From Desulfobulbaceae bacterium (GTDB taxonomy: Bacteria > Desulfobacterota > Desulfobulbia > Desulfobulbales > Desulfocapsaceae), in NCBI GenBank assembly GCA_027067035.1, contig JAMOMO010000049.1:1-17935 (forward strand): DNA of 17,935 nucleotides, written 5' to 3'. Each line of letters starts with the position of its first letter. Positions within the stretch are counted from its first letter, which is position 1. The notes beneath the pieces are model-generated. The model was not told where the DNA came from and ran no database searches. It saw only the letters and a list, made by a program, of their open reading frames with translations. A program made the translations under genes and the position numbers. Shown here piece by piece: positions 7,550 to 15,610 of this stretch.

Positions 7550-7921
7550 ATGAATACTTTTTTCTACGCAACACGGAATTCTGAAGATGCCGAGGGTTTT
7601 GCAGAAAAGCTTCTCGCCTGCGAAACTCTCTCTGACATGACAATCCTGCCTGCGGGACAAAGACTCTGCGGCCGTCAATCCCTCTCTCTCCGCAACGGGG
7701 ATGTGATGATACTTTTTGCACAGACGGAAGCAGATCTTGCCACCTTGATCAGGGAACGGGACATATTTCTTGAATTCAGAATCATTCTCATTCTGGGAAC
7801 GGACATGCAGGAAAAGGCAGATGGTCACACTTTACGCCCCCGCTACATTTCGGAGGTGGAAAATACCGTCATAAACATTGAAAAGATAATCAGCAAGATG
7901 CAGTCACACGAATCACAATAA
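7550..7921 (+). CDS. small protein of unknown function
   Basis: A 123-residue cytoplasmic protein without signal peptide or membrane helix. The sequence suggests alternating strands and helices: strand TFFYATR (about 3-9), helix, strand DMTILPA, strand GDVMILFAQ (about 50-58), helix with LATLIRERDIF, strand FRIILILGTD (about 75-84), strand RPRYISEV, final helix VINIEKIISKM. This order resembles a receiver-like alpha/beta fold, but no clear phospho-acceptor Asp or acidic pair is seen, so a degenerate receiver is only a guess. It is the first gene after the sigma-54 promoter, with the chemoreceptor 55 bases downstream. The Shine-Dalgarno is weak (AGG about 7 bases before ATG). I do not recognise the family. 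Confidence 0.75.
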   Translation: MNTFFYATRNSEDAEGFAEKLLACETLSDMTILPAGQRLCGRQSLSLRNGDVMILFAQTEADLATLIRERDIFLEFRIILILGTDMQEKADGHTLRPRYISEVENTVINIEKIISKMQSHESQ

Positions 7922-7976
7922 ACCACGGCACAGGGAAGCATCCACAGAAACACATCCCGCAACACGAGGAAAGACA

Positions 7977-10900
7977 ATGAAATTTTTAAAGCTTTTCAAG
8001 AGGATTGGGGTCAAACTTATCACCGCTTTTTTACTCATCGGTATTCTTCCACTACTCATCAGCAGTTATATCTCTTCAAGTCATTCAAGTCAGGCCCTCA
8101 CCACGGCACGATTCAACCAGCTCTCCGGGGTTCGCGAAATCAAGAAAAGTCAGATTGAGAGTTTTTTTCATGAGCGAAAGGGCGACATGGAGGTTCTGCT
8201 TGAGACCGTGGAAACCCTCAGGCAGGAGGCCTTTGCGAAACTTGAGGCACAGCATGATCTCAAGTCGGAGATGCTGAAAAAATATTTTGATAATGCAATA
8301 TTAAACCTGGAAGTTTTTTCACGCAGCAAAGATGTAACATCACTCAACGACAGTCTTCTGCTGTTCCACAGGACCAGCTATGTCAAAGACGACGAGGCAT
8401 TTAAGACGGATACCGATGCCTACAAACAACTCTGGAAAAATTATGGGGAACGGGTCACCCAGTTCCAGAAAGAGACCGGCTACTATGATGTATTCATGAT
8501 CTGTGCCGAGCATGGTCATGTCATGTACAGTGCCGCCAGAGAGGCTGATCTTGGCACCAACCTCAGCTCCGGACCCTACAAGGACTCCGGCCTGGCCAGA
8601 ATCTGGAAAAAAACAGTTTCCAACAGAAAAACCTCCATTGTTGACTTTGCTCCCTATGCTCCAGGTAATAATGAACCGGCTGCATTCATCGGCGTTCCCA
8701 TGTTTATCAGAGGGGTTGTACAGAGCGTCATGGTGGTGCGTCTCCCCCTCGACCATATCAACGATATCATGTCCATCAGATCGGGACTTGGAAAAACAGG
8801 GGAAAGCTATCTGGTGGGACAGGACAAACTCATGCGCTCTGATTCCTTCCTCCATCCGGAATCACACAGTGTCAAAGCCTCTTTTGCCAACCCTGAAAAG
8901 GGGCGGATGGATACCGAAGCCGTTCGATGGGCTCTGGCCGGAGAAGACAGGGCCGATGTGATAAACAATGCCATGAACAAGGCTGTTCTTTCAGTGGCAG
9001 CGCCCTTTAAAGTACTTGATCTCACCTGGGCCATTGTGGCCGAAATTGACGTGGCCGAGGCATTCAGCCCGGTGGACGCCAAAGGAAATGAATACTATAA
9101 AAAATATGTTGAAGCGTATGATTATTATGATATTTTTCTGATCAACCCGGATGGCTACTGCTTTTATACTGCAGCAAAAGAGGCCGATTACCAGACAAAT
9201 TTCATAGATGGAACGTTCAAAGACTCCAACCTCGGGCAGCTGGTTCGTAAGGTCATTGCCGACAAATCCTATGAAATCGCGGACTTTGCCCCCTATGCCC
9301 CAAGTAACAATGAGCCGGCCGCATTCATAGCACAACCCATTGTCCATGAAGGTGAGATTGAAATGGTGATAGCCCTGCAACTATCCCTTGAGGCCATAAA
9401 TAAAATCATGCAGCAGCGTGAGGGAATGGGGGAGACCGGTGAATCCTACCTGGTCGGTCCCGACAAGCTGATGCGTTCAGATGCCATGGAAAGTGCAGCA
9501 CACACGGTCATCGCATCATTTGCACATCCCGACCAGGGATCAGTAGACACTGTTGCCTCAAACAATGCACTGGCCGGAAAGACCGAGACCATCCTCAGCA
9601 CGGATTTCAATAATGACGCAGTGCTCACGGCCTACTCTCCTGTCAACATTAACGGACTCAACTGGGCACTGATCACAAAGATCGATGAATCAGAAGCCCT
9701 GGCTCCGGTGAGGAGCATGAAACGGCTGACGGCACTGATTGTTCTTGTCAGTACCATCATCATCATAGGAGTTGCCATATTCATGCTGCGCATGGTCATG
9801 GCCCCCATCAAAGTAGTGGTTGCCAACCTCAGCGAGCTGGCACAGGGTGAAGGAGATCTCACCCAGCGTCTCAATGTCGACTGCCCTGTCTGCTCAGATG
9901 TCACAAACTGCAAACAGGCAGACTGTCCAAGCTACGGCCGAAACAACCTCTGCTGGGAAGAGACAGGAACCATGGGGGACAATCCCGTCTGTATTGAAGT
10001 TGTGACCGGAAAGATCAAAGACTGCGCAGACTGTCCGGTCTATAAAGAGGCAAACTACGATGAACTGCAGCAACTCTCAACAAACTTCAACAACTTCATA
10101 CTGAAACTGCAGCAGATGTTTAAAGAAGTGGTCCAGGGCGTGGTAACCATCTCTTCTGCCACAACCGAGCTTTCGGCCATATCCGAGCAGATGTCAGCTG
10201 CTTCCGAAAATGTCTCCGAACAGTCAAACTCCGTGGCAACAGCAGCCGAAGAGATGAGTGCCAACATGGATTCTGTTGCAGCTGCCACCGAACAGACCAC
10301 AACAAACATGAACATTGTGGCCTCTGCCGCAGAAGAGATGACCGCAACCATTGCAGATGTAAACAGTAACACTGAACAGGCGAGCAAAGTCACCGGTGAG
10401 GCCGTCGAAGAGGCAAAGAGTGCCACAGTAAAGGTACAGCAGCTCGGACTTGCCGCCACTGAAATCAGCAAGGTCACAGAAGTCATCACCGAAATCTCAG
10501 GGCAGACCAACCTCCTTGCCTTGAACGCAACCATTGAAGCAGCCAGAGCCGGAGAGGCCGGGAAAGGATTCGCGGTGGTTGCAAATGAGATCAAAGAGCT
10601 GGCCAAACAGACGGCGGATGCCACTGGTCAGATCAAGGCCCAGATTGAGGATATTCAGAACTCCACCGCTGAAACGGTGACTCAGATTGAACGCATCACC
10701 GATGTGATCAATACCGTCAATGATACTGTGGGCACCATCACCGGGGCCGTCAATGAACAGACGACTGCAACCGATGAGATAGCCAACAATGTTGCTCAGG
10801 CGGCTGAGGGGCTGAGTGAAGTCAACGAGAACGTGGCCCAGAGTTCAGCCGTATCCGGCCAGATTGCCGAGGAGATCACCTCAGTCAGCCAGGCGGCAAC

Positions 10901-11000
10901 AGAGATGTCAGCATCCAGCAATGAGGTGCAGAGCAGCGCCGCTGAACTCTCGGAAACCGCGGAGAAATTAAAAGACATGGTCAGCGGCTTCAGGCTTTAG
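7977..11000 (+). CDS. methyl-accepting chemotaxis protein with tandem dCache sensor and Cys-rich insert
   Basis: A 1007-residue transmembrane chemoreceptor. The first membrane helix is at about 14-34. A large periplasmic region contains two dCache-like sensor units related to each other (about 165-378 and 379-592). The second membrane helix is at about 586-608, followed by a short HAMP (to about 635) and then an insert with eight Cys: C636, C639, C645, C650, C659, C672, C683, C686. The signalling coiled coil runs from about 735 to the end, with the conserved hairpin tip near 839-870 (EISGQTNLLALNATIEAARA). The C-terminus, KDMVSGFRL, has no CheR-tethering pentapeptide. GAGG lies a few bases before the ATG. 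No cheA or cheW is nearby; the receptor probably feeds a chemotaxis array encoded elsewhere. It shares an apparent sigma-54 operon with a small protein and a hybrid kinase. Confidence 0.95.
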   Translation: MKFLKLFKRIGVKLITAFLLIGILPLLISSYISSSHSSQALTTARFNQLSGVREIKKSQIESFFHERKGDMEVLLETVETLRQEAFAKLEAQHDLKSEMLKKYFDNAILNLEVFSRSKDVTSLNDSLLLFHRTSYVKDDEAFKTDTDAYKQLWKNYGERVTQFQKETGYYDVFMICAEHGHVMYSAAREADLGTNLSSGPYKDSGLARIWKKTVSNRKTSIVDFAPYAPGNNEPAAFIGVPMFIRGVVQSVMVVRLPLDHINDIMSIRSGLGKTGESYLVGQDKLMRSDSFLHPESHSVKASFANPEKGRMDTEAVRWALAGEDRADVINNAMNKAVLSVAAPFKVLDLTWAIVAEIDVAEAFSPVDAKGNEYYKKYVEAYDYYDIFLINPDGYCFYTAAKEADYQTNFIDGTFKDSNLGQLVRKVIADKSYEIADFAPYAPSNNEPAAFIAQPIVHEGEIEMVIALQLSLEAINKIMQQREGMGETGESYLVGPDKLMRSDAMESAAHTVIASFAHPDQGSVDTVASNNALAGKTETILSTDFNNDAVLTAYSPVNINGLNWALITKIDESEALAPVRSMKRLTALIVLVSTIIIIGVAIFMLRMVMAPIKVVVANLSELAQGEGDLTQRLNVDCPVCSDVTNCKQADCPSYGRNNLCWEETGTMGDNPVCIEVVTGKIKDCADCPVYKEANYDELQQLSTNFNNFILKLQQMFKEVVQGVVTISSATTELSAISEQMSAASENVSEQSNSVATAAEEMSANMDSVAAATEQTTTNMNIVASAAEEMTATIADVNSNTEQASKVTGEAVEEAKSATVKVQQLGLAATEISKVTEVITEISGQTNLLALNATIEAARAGEAGKGFAVVANEIKELAKQTADATGQIKAQIEDIQNSTAETVTQIERITDVINTVNDTVGTITGAVNEQTTATDEIANNVAQAAEGLSEVNENVAQSSAVSGQIAEEITSVSQAATEMSASSNEVQSSAAELSETAEKLKDMVSGFRL
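8481..9718 (+). repeat. tandem duplication of the sensor domain inside the chemoreceptor gene
   Basis: Two consecutive segments of about 213 residues (about 640 bases) are clearly related. YYDVFMICAEHGHVMY at 169 corresponds to YYDIFLINPDGYCFY at 383; DFAPYAPGNNEPAAFI at 223 to DFAPYAPSNNEPAAFI at 436. GKTGESYLVGQDKLMRSD is also repeated, as GETGESYLVGPDKLMRSD. The best-conserved part is similar at DNA level too (around 8643 and 9282). The intervening sequence has diverged, so the duplication is not recent. Confidence 0.85.
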
Positions 11001-11008
11001 GCACCTTA

Positions 11009-11043
11009 CCAGGCAGGGTACTGTATTCCGGTACCCTGCCTGG
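11009..11043 (+). other. 13-bp hairpin between chemoreceptor and kinase genes
   Basis: Bases 11009-11021 pair perfectly with 11031-11043 around a 9-base loop. No T-run follows, so it is not a standard intrinsic terminator. The right arm ends in the first GG of GGAGGA (11042-11047), the only strong Shine-Dalgarno before the kinase start at 11061, so the hairpin could limit kinase translation or protect mRNA ends. Confidence 0.7.
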
Positions 11044-11060
11044 AGGAATTACGGAAAACT

Positions 11061-13280
11061 ATGAACAGATTACTACACTTCAGTTTCTTCATCATTGTTC
11101 TGCTTGTACTTGTCAGCAGTATTTTCCTCTTCACCTTTGCCCAGAAGGAAGAGGAACTGGCCAACACCATATACAATGATATTATTCCCGGTGCGCTGGC
11201 CATGAGCAACATGCAGGCCGAACTCTCAAAGATCTCCCATTTCCTCAATCACACCTTTTTTTTCACCGACAACAGCTCATACCAGAAACAGCTACAGAGC
11301 TCCATTGCACAACTCCTGAAGCAGGGGAACGACCATTACAGCCACGAACAATACCTCGGCACAAAAGAGGTGGAGGATGCCTCGAAACTGGTAACAGGGA
11401 TCAGAGAACTGAACTCCCTGATTGGAGCTGAGGCAATACAGGAAACTCTGACAGCCAATGATATCAAGGAGCAGCTCAAGTACAAGATGGAAAAGATCCA
11501 TCCCCTGATTTCCCGGCTCAACACCATCCTTGAAAAACACAAGAACAGGCATGTCCAGCGTTTCCTTGCTGCGCGTCACAGCAACCAGATTGAAGTATTT
11601 GACTTTAAGAAATCAGTTCTCCTGACAGGACTTATCCTGTTCTGCTTTCTCCTTCTCACATGGTTCCTTGTTCTCAACGCCTTTCATCGTTTTATGGCAG
11701 AACAGGAACAGGGAAAGCGCCGGATGCAGAACAGTGTCTCACGGGAACGACGGGTGCAGGAGGAGATGGCTCGTCTTTCTGCTGCAATTGAACAGGTGAC
11801 TGACGGCATTGTCATCACCGACACCAACGGAATCATAAAATATGTCAACCCTGCCTTTACCACCATAACCGGCTACAGTCGCAGTGAAAGTATTGGAAGA
11901 ATCGCCAGTTTTTTCAGTAACAACGAGAAGACAGGTGATCTCTCCGGCAAGATTATGGCAACCCTCCAGGAAAAACATGTCTGGAGAGGACACTTCTTCA
12001 ACACCAGAAAAGACGGTACTCCCTATGAAGAGGAGATCATCATTTCCCCCGTGAAAAACACCCATGGGGAAGCCACCTATTATATTGCTGTCAAACGGGA
12101 TGTAACGGAAAAGATCTCCCTTGAAAAACAGCTGCGCCAGGCAATGAAAATGGAAGCCATCGGAACCCTTGCCGGTGGCATTGCCCACGACTTTAACAAT
12201 ATTCTCTCCGCAATTCTCGGCTACAGTGAAATAGCTCAGCAGCAACTCACAAAAGACGACCCGGTGCGGAAAGACCTTGATCAGGTCATCACTGCAGGAC
12301 ACAGAGCCACAGAACTGGTTAAACAGATCCTGACCTTCAGCCGACAGGTCGAAGACGACTTTCAGCCGACCCGGATTCAGCCTCTCATTAAAGAGGTTCT
12401 CAAACTTCTGCGCGCCTCACTGCCCAGCACCATAAAATTACAGGAGAACATATCCCAGGAATGCGGTGCGATACTGGCTGACCCGACGCAGATACATCAG
12501 GTGCTGATGAATCTTTTCACCAATGCCCAGTACGCCATTGGCCCGGAACCCGGAACCATCACCATCTCATTGTCTGAAATCCAGATATCTCACAGCAATA
12601 TTATTGCCGGCTGTCCCCGCCTCCACCACGGACGCTACCTTGACATTGAGATAACCGACACAGGATGCGGGATGGATGGGCTGACACTGTCAAAGATCTT
12701 TGATCCTTTCTTCACCAGCAGGGAAATCAGCGAAGGCACAGGGCTCGGGCTTTCAGTTGTGCATGGAATAATCATGCAGCATAAAGGGGAAATCACCGCC
12801 AGCAGTGAACCTGGAAACGGGACAACTTTTCATATCTATCTCCCGGTGATTGAAGAGACCATCACCGGAACGGAGGAACCTGTTGAAGAAAAACCCAGGG
12901 GAACGGAAAAAATCCTGGTTGTTGATGACGAGGAGCCCATTGCCAGAATAATGCAGCGTTCTCTCATCAACCTCGGCTACAGGGTAACGGTGTGCACCAG
13001 CAGTCCCGAAGCACTGGAGATTGTGACGGGGAACCCCGATGAATTTGATCTCCTGATCACAGACATGACCATGCCTGAAATGACCGGAACCACCCTGGCC
13101 CGGAAGATCCTGGAGATTCACCCTGAAATGCCGGTCATTCTCTGTACGGGCTACAGTGATGCCATCGATGATGTAAGGGCAAAATCCTTTGGAATACGTG
13201 ACTATATCAGAAAACCCGTGGACACACTCACCCTTGCAAAGGCCATACGGGCCGCACTGGAGGAGCAGGATACTGCTTAG
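11061..13280 (+). CDS. hybrid sensor histidine kinase (4-helix sensor-PAS-HisKA-HATPase-REC)
   Basis: A 739-residue hybrid kinase with membrane helices at about 6-27 and 190-212 enclosing an all-helical periplasmic region (about 30-188), which resembles the four-helix bundle sensors of chemoreceptors. Then come PAS (239-350), HisKA with H376 in GGIAHDFNNILSAILGY, and HATPase (N-box IHQVLMNLFTNAQ, TDTGCGM, ISEGTGLGLSVVHG). The receiver has acidic D622/D623 and phospho-acceptor D668 in LITDMTMPEMTG. From PAS onward it is a paralogue of the kinase at 2775. It is third in the operon, 60 bases after the chemoreceptor. No regulator follows; its stop abuts the stop of a gene on the other strand, so its output partner is elsewhere or is the nearby activator. 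Confidence 0.93.
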   Translation: MNRLLHFSFFIIVLLVLVSSIFLFTFAQKEEELANTIYNDIIPGALAMSNMQAELSKISHFLNHTFFFTDNSSYQKQLQSSIAQLLKQGNDHYSHEQYLGTKEVEDASKLVTGIRELNSLIGAEAIQETLTANDIKEQLKYKMEKIHPLISRLNTILEKHKNRHVQRFLAARHSNQIEVFDFKKSVLLTGLILFCFLLLTWFLVLNAFHRFMAEQEQGKRRMQNSVSRERRVQEEMARLSAAIEQVTDGIVITDTNGIIKYVNPAFTTITGYSRSESIGRIASFFSNNEKTGDLSGKIMATLQEKHVWRGHFFNTRKDGTPYEEEIIISPVKNTHGEATYYIAVKRDVTEKISLEKQLRQAMKMEAIGTLAGGIAHDFNNILSAILGYSEIAQQQLTKDDPVRKDLDQVITAGHRATELVKQILTFSRQVEDDFQPTRIQPLIKEVLKLLRASLPSTIKLQENISQECGAILADPTQIHQVLMNLFTNAQYAIGPEPGTITISLSEIQISHSNIIAGCPRLHHGRYLDIEITDTGCGMDGLTLSKIFDPFFTSREISEGTGLGLSVVHGIIMQHKGEITASSEPGNGTTFHIYLPVIEETITGTEEPVEEKPRGTEKILVVDDEEPIARIMQRSLINLGYRVTVCTSSPEALEIVTGNPDEFDLLITDMTMPEMTGTTLARKILEIHPEMPVILCTGYSDAIDDVRAKSFGIRDYIRKPVDTLTLAKAIRAALEEQDTA

Positions 13281-14174
13281 TCACTGCTCATCGGCGCAGA
13301 GATAGTCATGAAAAAAGGAAGCTACAGGAGAGATCCCCCGGTTCTTCCGACGAATCAGATAAAAACTCCGCTTCATCCTGTGTTTATTTATGCTGAGTGC
13401 TGTTAACCGGCCGCACTCAACATCATCTGCCACAGCACACCTCGACAGCACCGATATCCCGATCCCCGCCTTCACCGCCTCTTTAACCGCAGCCGTCGAA
13501 CCAATTTCCGCCACTTCCTGTAAATCATCCTCATTCAGCCCGTGACGACTGAGAATGGCTCCGAAGACCTCACGGGTACCGGAACCATGTTCCCGAAGGA
13601 TAAACGGCTCACCAAACACCTCTTCCAGATTCACCGAACCCTTCAATGCCAAGGGATGGGAAGGATAGACGGCAAGGCAGAGTTCATCAGAGAAAATTTC
13701 TCTCCATTGCAGCCCGTTCTCCTTCCACCTGGCCCCCACAACCCCGAGTTCCACCTTTCCCTGCAGCACATTCTCAGCAATATTTCTGGAACCGGATATT
13801 TGCAGAGCAACCTTGATACTCGGGTGTGATGTCCGGAAAGCAGCAATGAGTTCCGGAAGGATGTAGGTACCCGGAATGGTACCTGCCCCCATGACTATCC
13901 TGCCACTGAGATTTCCACTGAAATGGGCAACTGCCTGTATTGCCTCCTTTCGTGTCTGTAGGATCTTACATGCATAGCCGTAAAACAGGGTTCCAACCGG
14001 AGTGGGAAGGGCCTCCTTGCCAAGCCTGTCGAGTAATTTCTGACCAAGCTCTTCCTCAAGGGAGCGGACATGTTCACTGACGGTGGGTTGGGACAGAAGA
14101 ATCTTCTCTGCTGCCCTGGTAAAACTCTTCAATTCAACCACCCTGCAGAAGGCTTCAAGTTTGCGGATTTCCAT
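13281..14174 (-). CDS. LysR-family transcriptional regulator
   Basis: A 297-residue LysR protein with N-terminal winged helix-turn-helix (about 1-60, KSFTRAAEKILLSQPTVSEH) and a substrate-binding effector domain (about 90-290). LSGRIVMGAGTIPGTYILPE, GELGVVGARW-like VELGVVGARW, EPFILREHGSGTREV and AVKAGIGISVLSRCAV are strongly reminiscent of the LysR group annotated as selenium-metabolism-associated, and less closely of CysB/CbbR-type members. The assignment to that group is from memory of its motifs and is moderate. The gene diverges from the secreted transglutaminase-like gene, with a LysR-type dyad between them. Its stop codon directly abuts that of the converging hybrid kinase. Confidence 0.9.
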   Translation of the reverse strand: MEIRKLEAFCRVVELKSFTRAAEKILLSQPTVSEHVRSLEEELGQKLLDRLGKEALPTPVGTLFYGYACKILQTRKEAIQAVAHFSGNLSGRIVMGAGTIPGTYILPELIAAFRTSHPSIKVALQISGSRNIAENVLQGKVELGVVGARWKENGLQWREIFSDELCLAVYPSHPLALKGSVNLEEVFGEPFILREHGSGTREVFGAILSRHGLNEDDLQEVAEIGSTAAVKEAVKAGIGISVLSRCAVADDVECGRLTALSINKHRMKRSFYLIRRKNRGISPVASFFHDYLCADEQ

Positions 14175-14226
14175 TATAGCTTCTTTTCCCTTTTGTTTTC
14201 AGTCATTTCGGCCACAGCTATGGAAC

Positions 14227-14245
14227 ATACGATATATATCGGTAT
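14227..14245. promoter_or_regulatory. candidate LysR-type operator (ATAC-N11-GTAT)
   Basis: ATAC (14227-14230) and GTAT (14242-14245) flank 11 bases, the classic T-N11-A LysR dyad. The dyad extends outward as GGAA-C on the left and TTCC on the right. It lies 53 bases upstream of the LysR start and 212 bases before the divergent gene, as expected for autoregulation and possible control of the neighbour. Confidence 0.55.
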
Positions 14246-14373
14246 TTCCTATTTGTGTTATTGATGGTTTCAATATACATTTTCCAGCCACTTAAACCAC
14301 GTTTTTTTACAACAAAATCCTGAGTCCGTGAGTACCCAGTGGGGATGGGGCCAGTCTCATCCGGGCTATCCGA

Positions 14374-14402
14374 TAAGAGCAACACCCTCTTACAGGTGCT
14401 GC
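14374..14402 (+). other. leader with two mutually exclusive stems
   Basis: TAAGAG (14374-14379) can pair with CTCTTA (14387-14392). Alternatively GCAACACC (14379-14386) can pair with GGTGCTGC (14395-14402) with one mismatch; both cannot form together. The element ends 54 bases before the secreted transglutaminase-like gene. It matches no riboswitch class I recognise and no promoter is assigned, so it may be chance. Confidence 0.25.
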
Positions 14403-14456
14403 CACGTTTTCATCACTGATTCAGGGAAACTTTCAAGACACATTCATGAGGACAAT

Positions 14457-15476
14457 ATGAAACAGATCTGGACCCTTCTTGCAGGACTCGGTGTTCTGCT
14501 GCTCTCGGGAACCGCTTTTGCGGTGCAGCAGAGCAGTGGCACCATAACCATGGAATTCGATCTCTCCGATCACGATGCAGCCCGGGAGACACAACTCTGG
14601 ATACCCTACCCGCTTTCCGACAGAGATCAGCTGATAACAAACATTTCAGTGCAGGGAGATTACAGCGAGTCTGCGGTCTACAGTGATCAGGTCTATTCCA
14701 CGCCAATACTTTACGCCAGATGGGATAAAAACAGCAGGAGCCGTAAACTGGTGTTTTCCTTTCACGTCACCCGAAAAGAGGTCATACGCCGTGATTTCCC
14801 GGACAAAGAAGCCAGCTGGGACCCGGCCGATTACGCACTCTCCCTTGCAGCCACCGCTCTTGGTCCCATTGATGGCCCTGTAAAGGAGCTTTCCGACCGG
14901 ATCACAAAAGGAAAAGCGGGTGTCCTTGCCAAGGCAAAGGCCATCTATGACTGGACCTGTGAAAACATGTACCGTGATCCCGAAACAGTGGGATGCGGTC
15001 CGGGAAACGTGTGCCTGCTCCTTGAAAAGCCGGGTGGCAAATGTACCGATATCCATTCTGTTTTTATTGCACTGTGTCGAGCTGCCGGCATTCCGGCACG
15101 TGAAGTGTTCGGCATTCGCCAGGGAAAAAAGAACGGCCAGGATATCACCACCTGGCAGCACTGCTGGGCCGAATTCTATCTGCCGGGATATGACTGGGTG
15201 CCGGTTGATCCGGCGGATGTACGCAAGATGATGCTCAAGGAGAACCTGCAGCCGGGTGATGCCGGAACAGAATATTACCGGGACTACTTCTGGGGAGGAT
15301 GGGATCAGTATCGGGTGAAATTTGCCATGGGCCGGGACCTTATTCTTACCCCCGCTCAATCCGGACCACCACTGAATACTTTTGGCTATCCCTATGCTGA
15401 AGTTGGTACAAAGGTGCTTGACTGGCTTGACCCGAAGACATTCAGGTACAGATTCACCTTTAAAAAAGATTCCTGA
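14457..15476 (+). CDS. secreted transglutaminase-like (papain-fold) protein
   Basis: From ATG 14457 this is a 339-residue protein with a signal peptide cleaved after about Ala22 (LLLSGTAFA). An upstream in-frame start at 14328 would bury the signal peptide, and GAGG lies 5 bases before 14457, so the shorter form is chosen. The N-terminal half is beta-rich (about 25-130). The C-terminal half is a transglutaminase-like core with a full Cys-His-Asp triad: C196 in GGKCTDIHSVFIALCRAAGI, H235 in WQHCWAEFY and D251 in WVPVDPAD. This is a cysteine peptidase/amidase or transglutaminase fold acting in the periplasm or at the surface; the substrate is unknown. It diverges from the LysR gene. It converges on a small secreted repeat protein, but no link between them is shown. 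Confidence 0.9.
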   Translation: MKQIWTLLAGLGVLLLSGTAFAVQQSSGTITMEFDLSDHDAARETQLWIPYPLSDRDQLITNISVQGDYSESAVYSDQVYSTPILYARWDKNSRSRKLVFSFHVTRKEVIRRDFPDKEASWDPADYALSLAATALGPIDGPVKELSDRITKGKAGVLAKAKAIYDWTCENMYRDPETVGCGPGNVCLLLEKPGGKCTDIHSVFIALCRAAGIPAREVFGIRQGKKNGQDITTWQHCWAEFYLPGYDWVPVDPADVRKMMLKENLQPGDAGTEYYRDYFWGGWDQYRVKFAMGRDLILTPAQSGPPLNTFGYPYAEVGTKVLDWLDPKTFRYRFTFKKDS

Positions 15477-15501
15477 TCATTACCGATGAACAGGCTGCAG
15501 T

Positions 15502-15538
15502 AAAAAAAAAGGTGTCGTGCCATTTCAGGCACGACACC
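15502..15538 (-). terminator. intrinsic terminator of the GPGDGTG-repeat gene
   Basis: On the minus strand a perfect 11-base stem (15538-15528 with 15521-15511) with a 6-base loop is followed directly by nine T (15510-15502). It lies about 70 bases after the stop of the gene at 15611. There is no T-run in the plus direction, so it does not terminate the converging gene efficiently. Confidence 0.9.
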
Positions 15539-15610
15539 GGAAGGAAAATCGCAGTCAGCCGCCGAAGACAGTCAGGATCTGCCCATTTGCCGGTGGATAA
15601 CCTGTACAGC

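Noticed and set aside
7925..7940. CGGCACAGGGAAGCA before the chemoreceptor, resembling a sigma-54 promoter
   Set aside because: GG and GC are separated by 9 bases instead of the required 10, and a consensus promoter already exists upstream of the operon.
14328..14456. Longer N-terminus for the transglutaminase-like protein
   Set aside because: It would place 43 residues before a typical signal peptide, and a good ribosome site precedes 14457.
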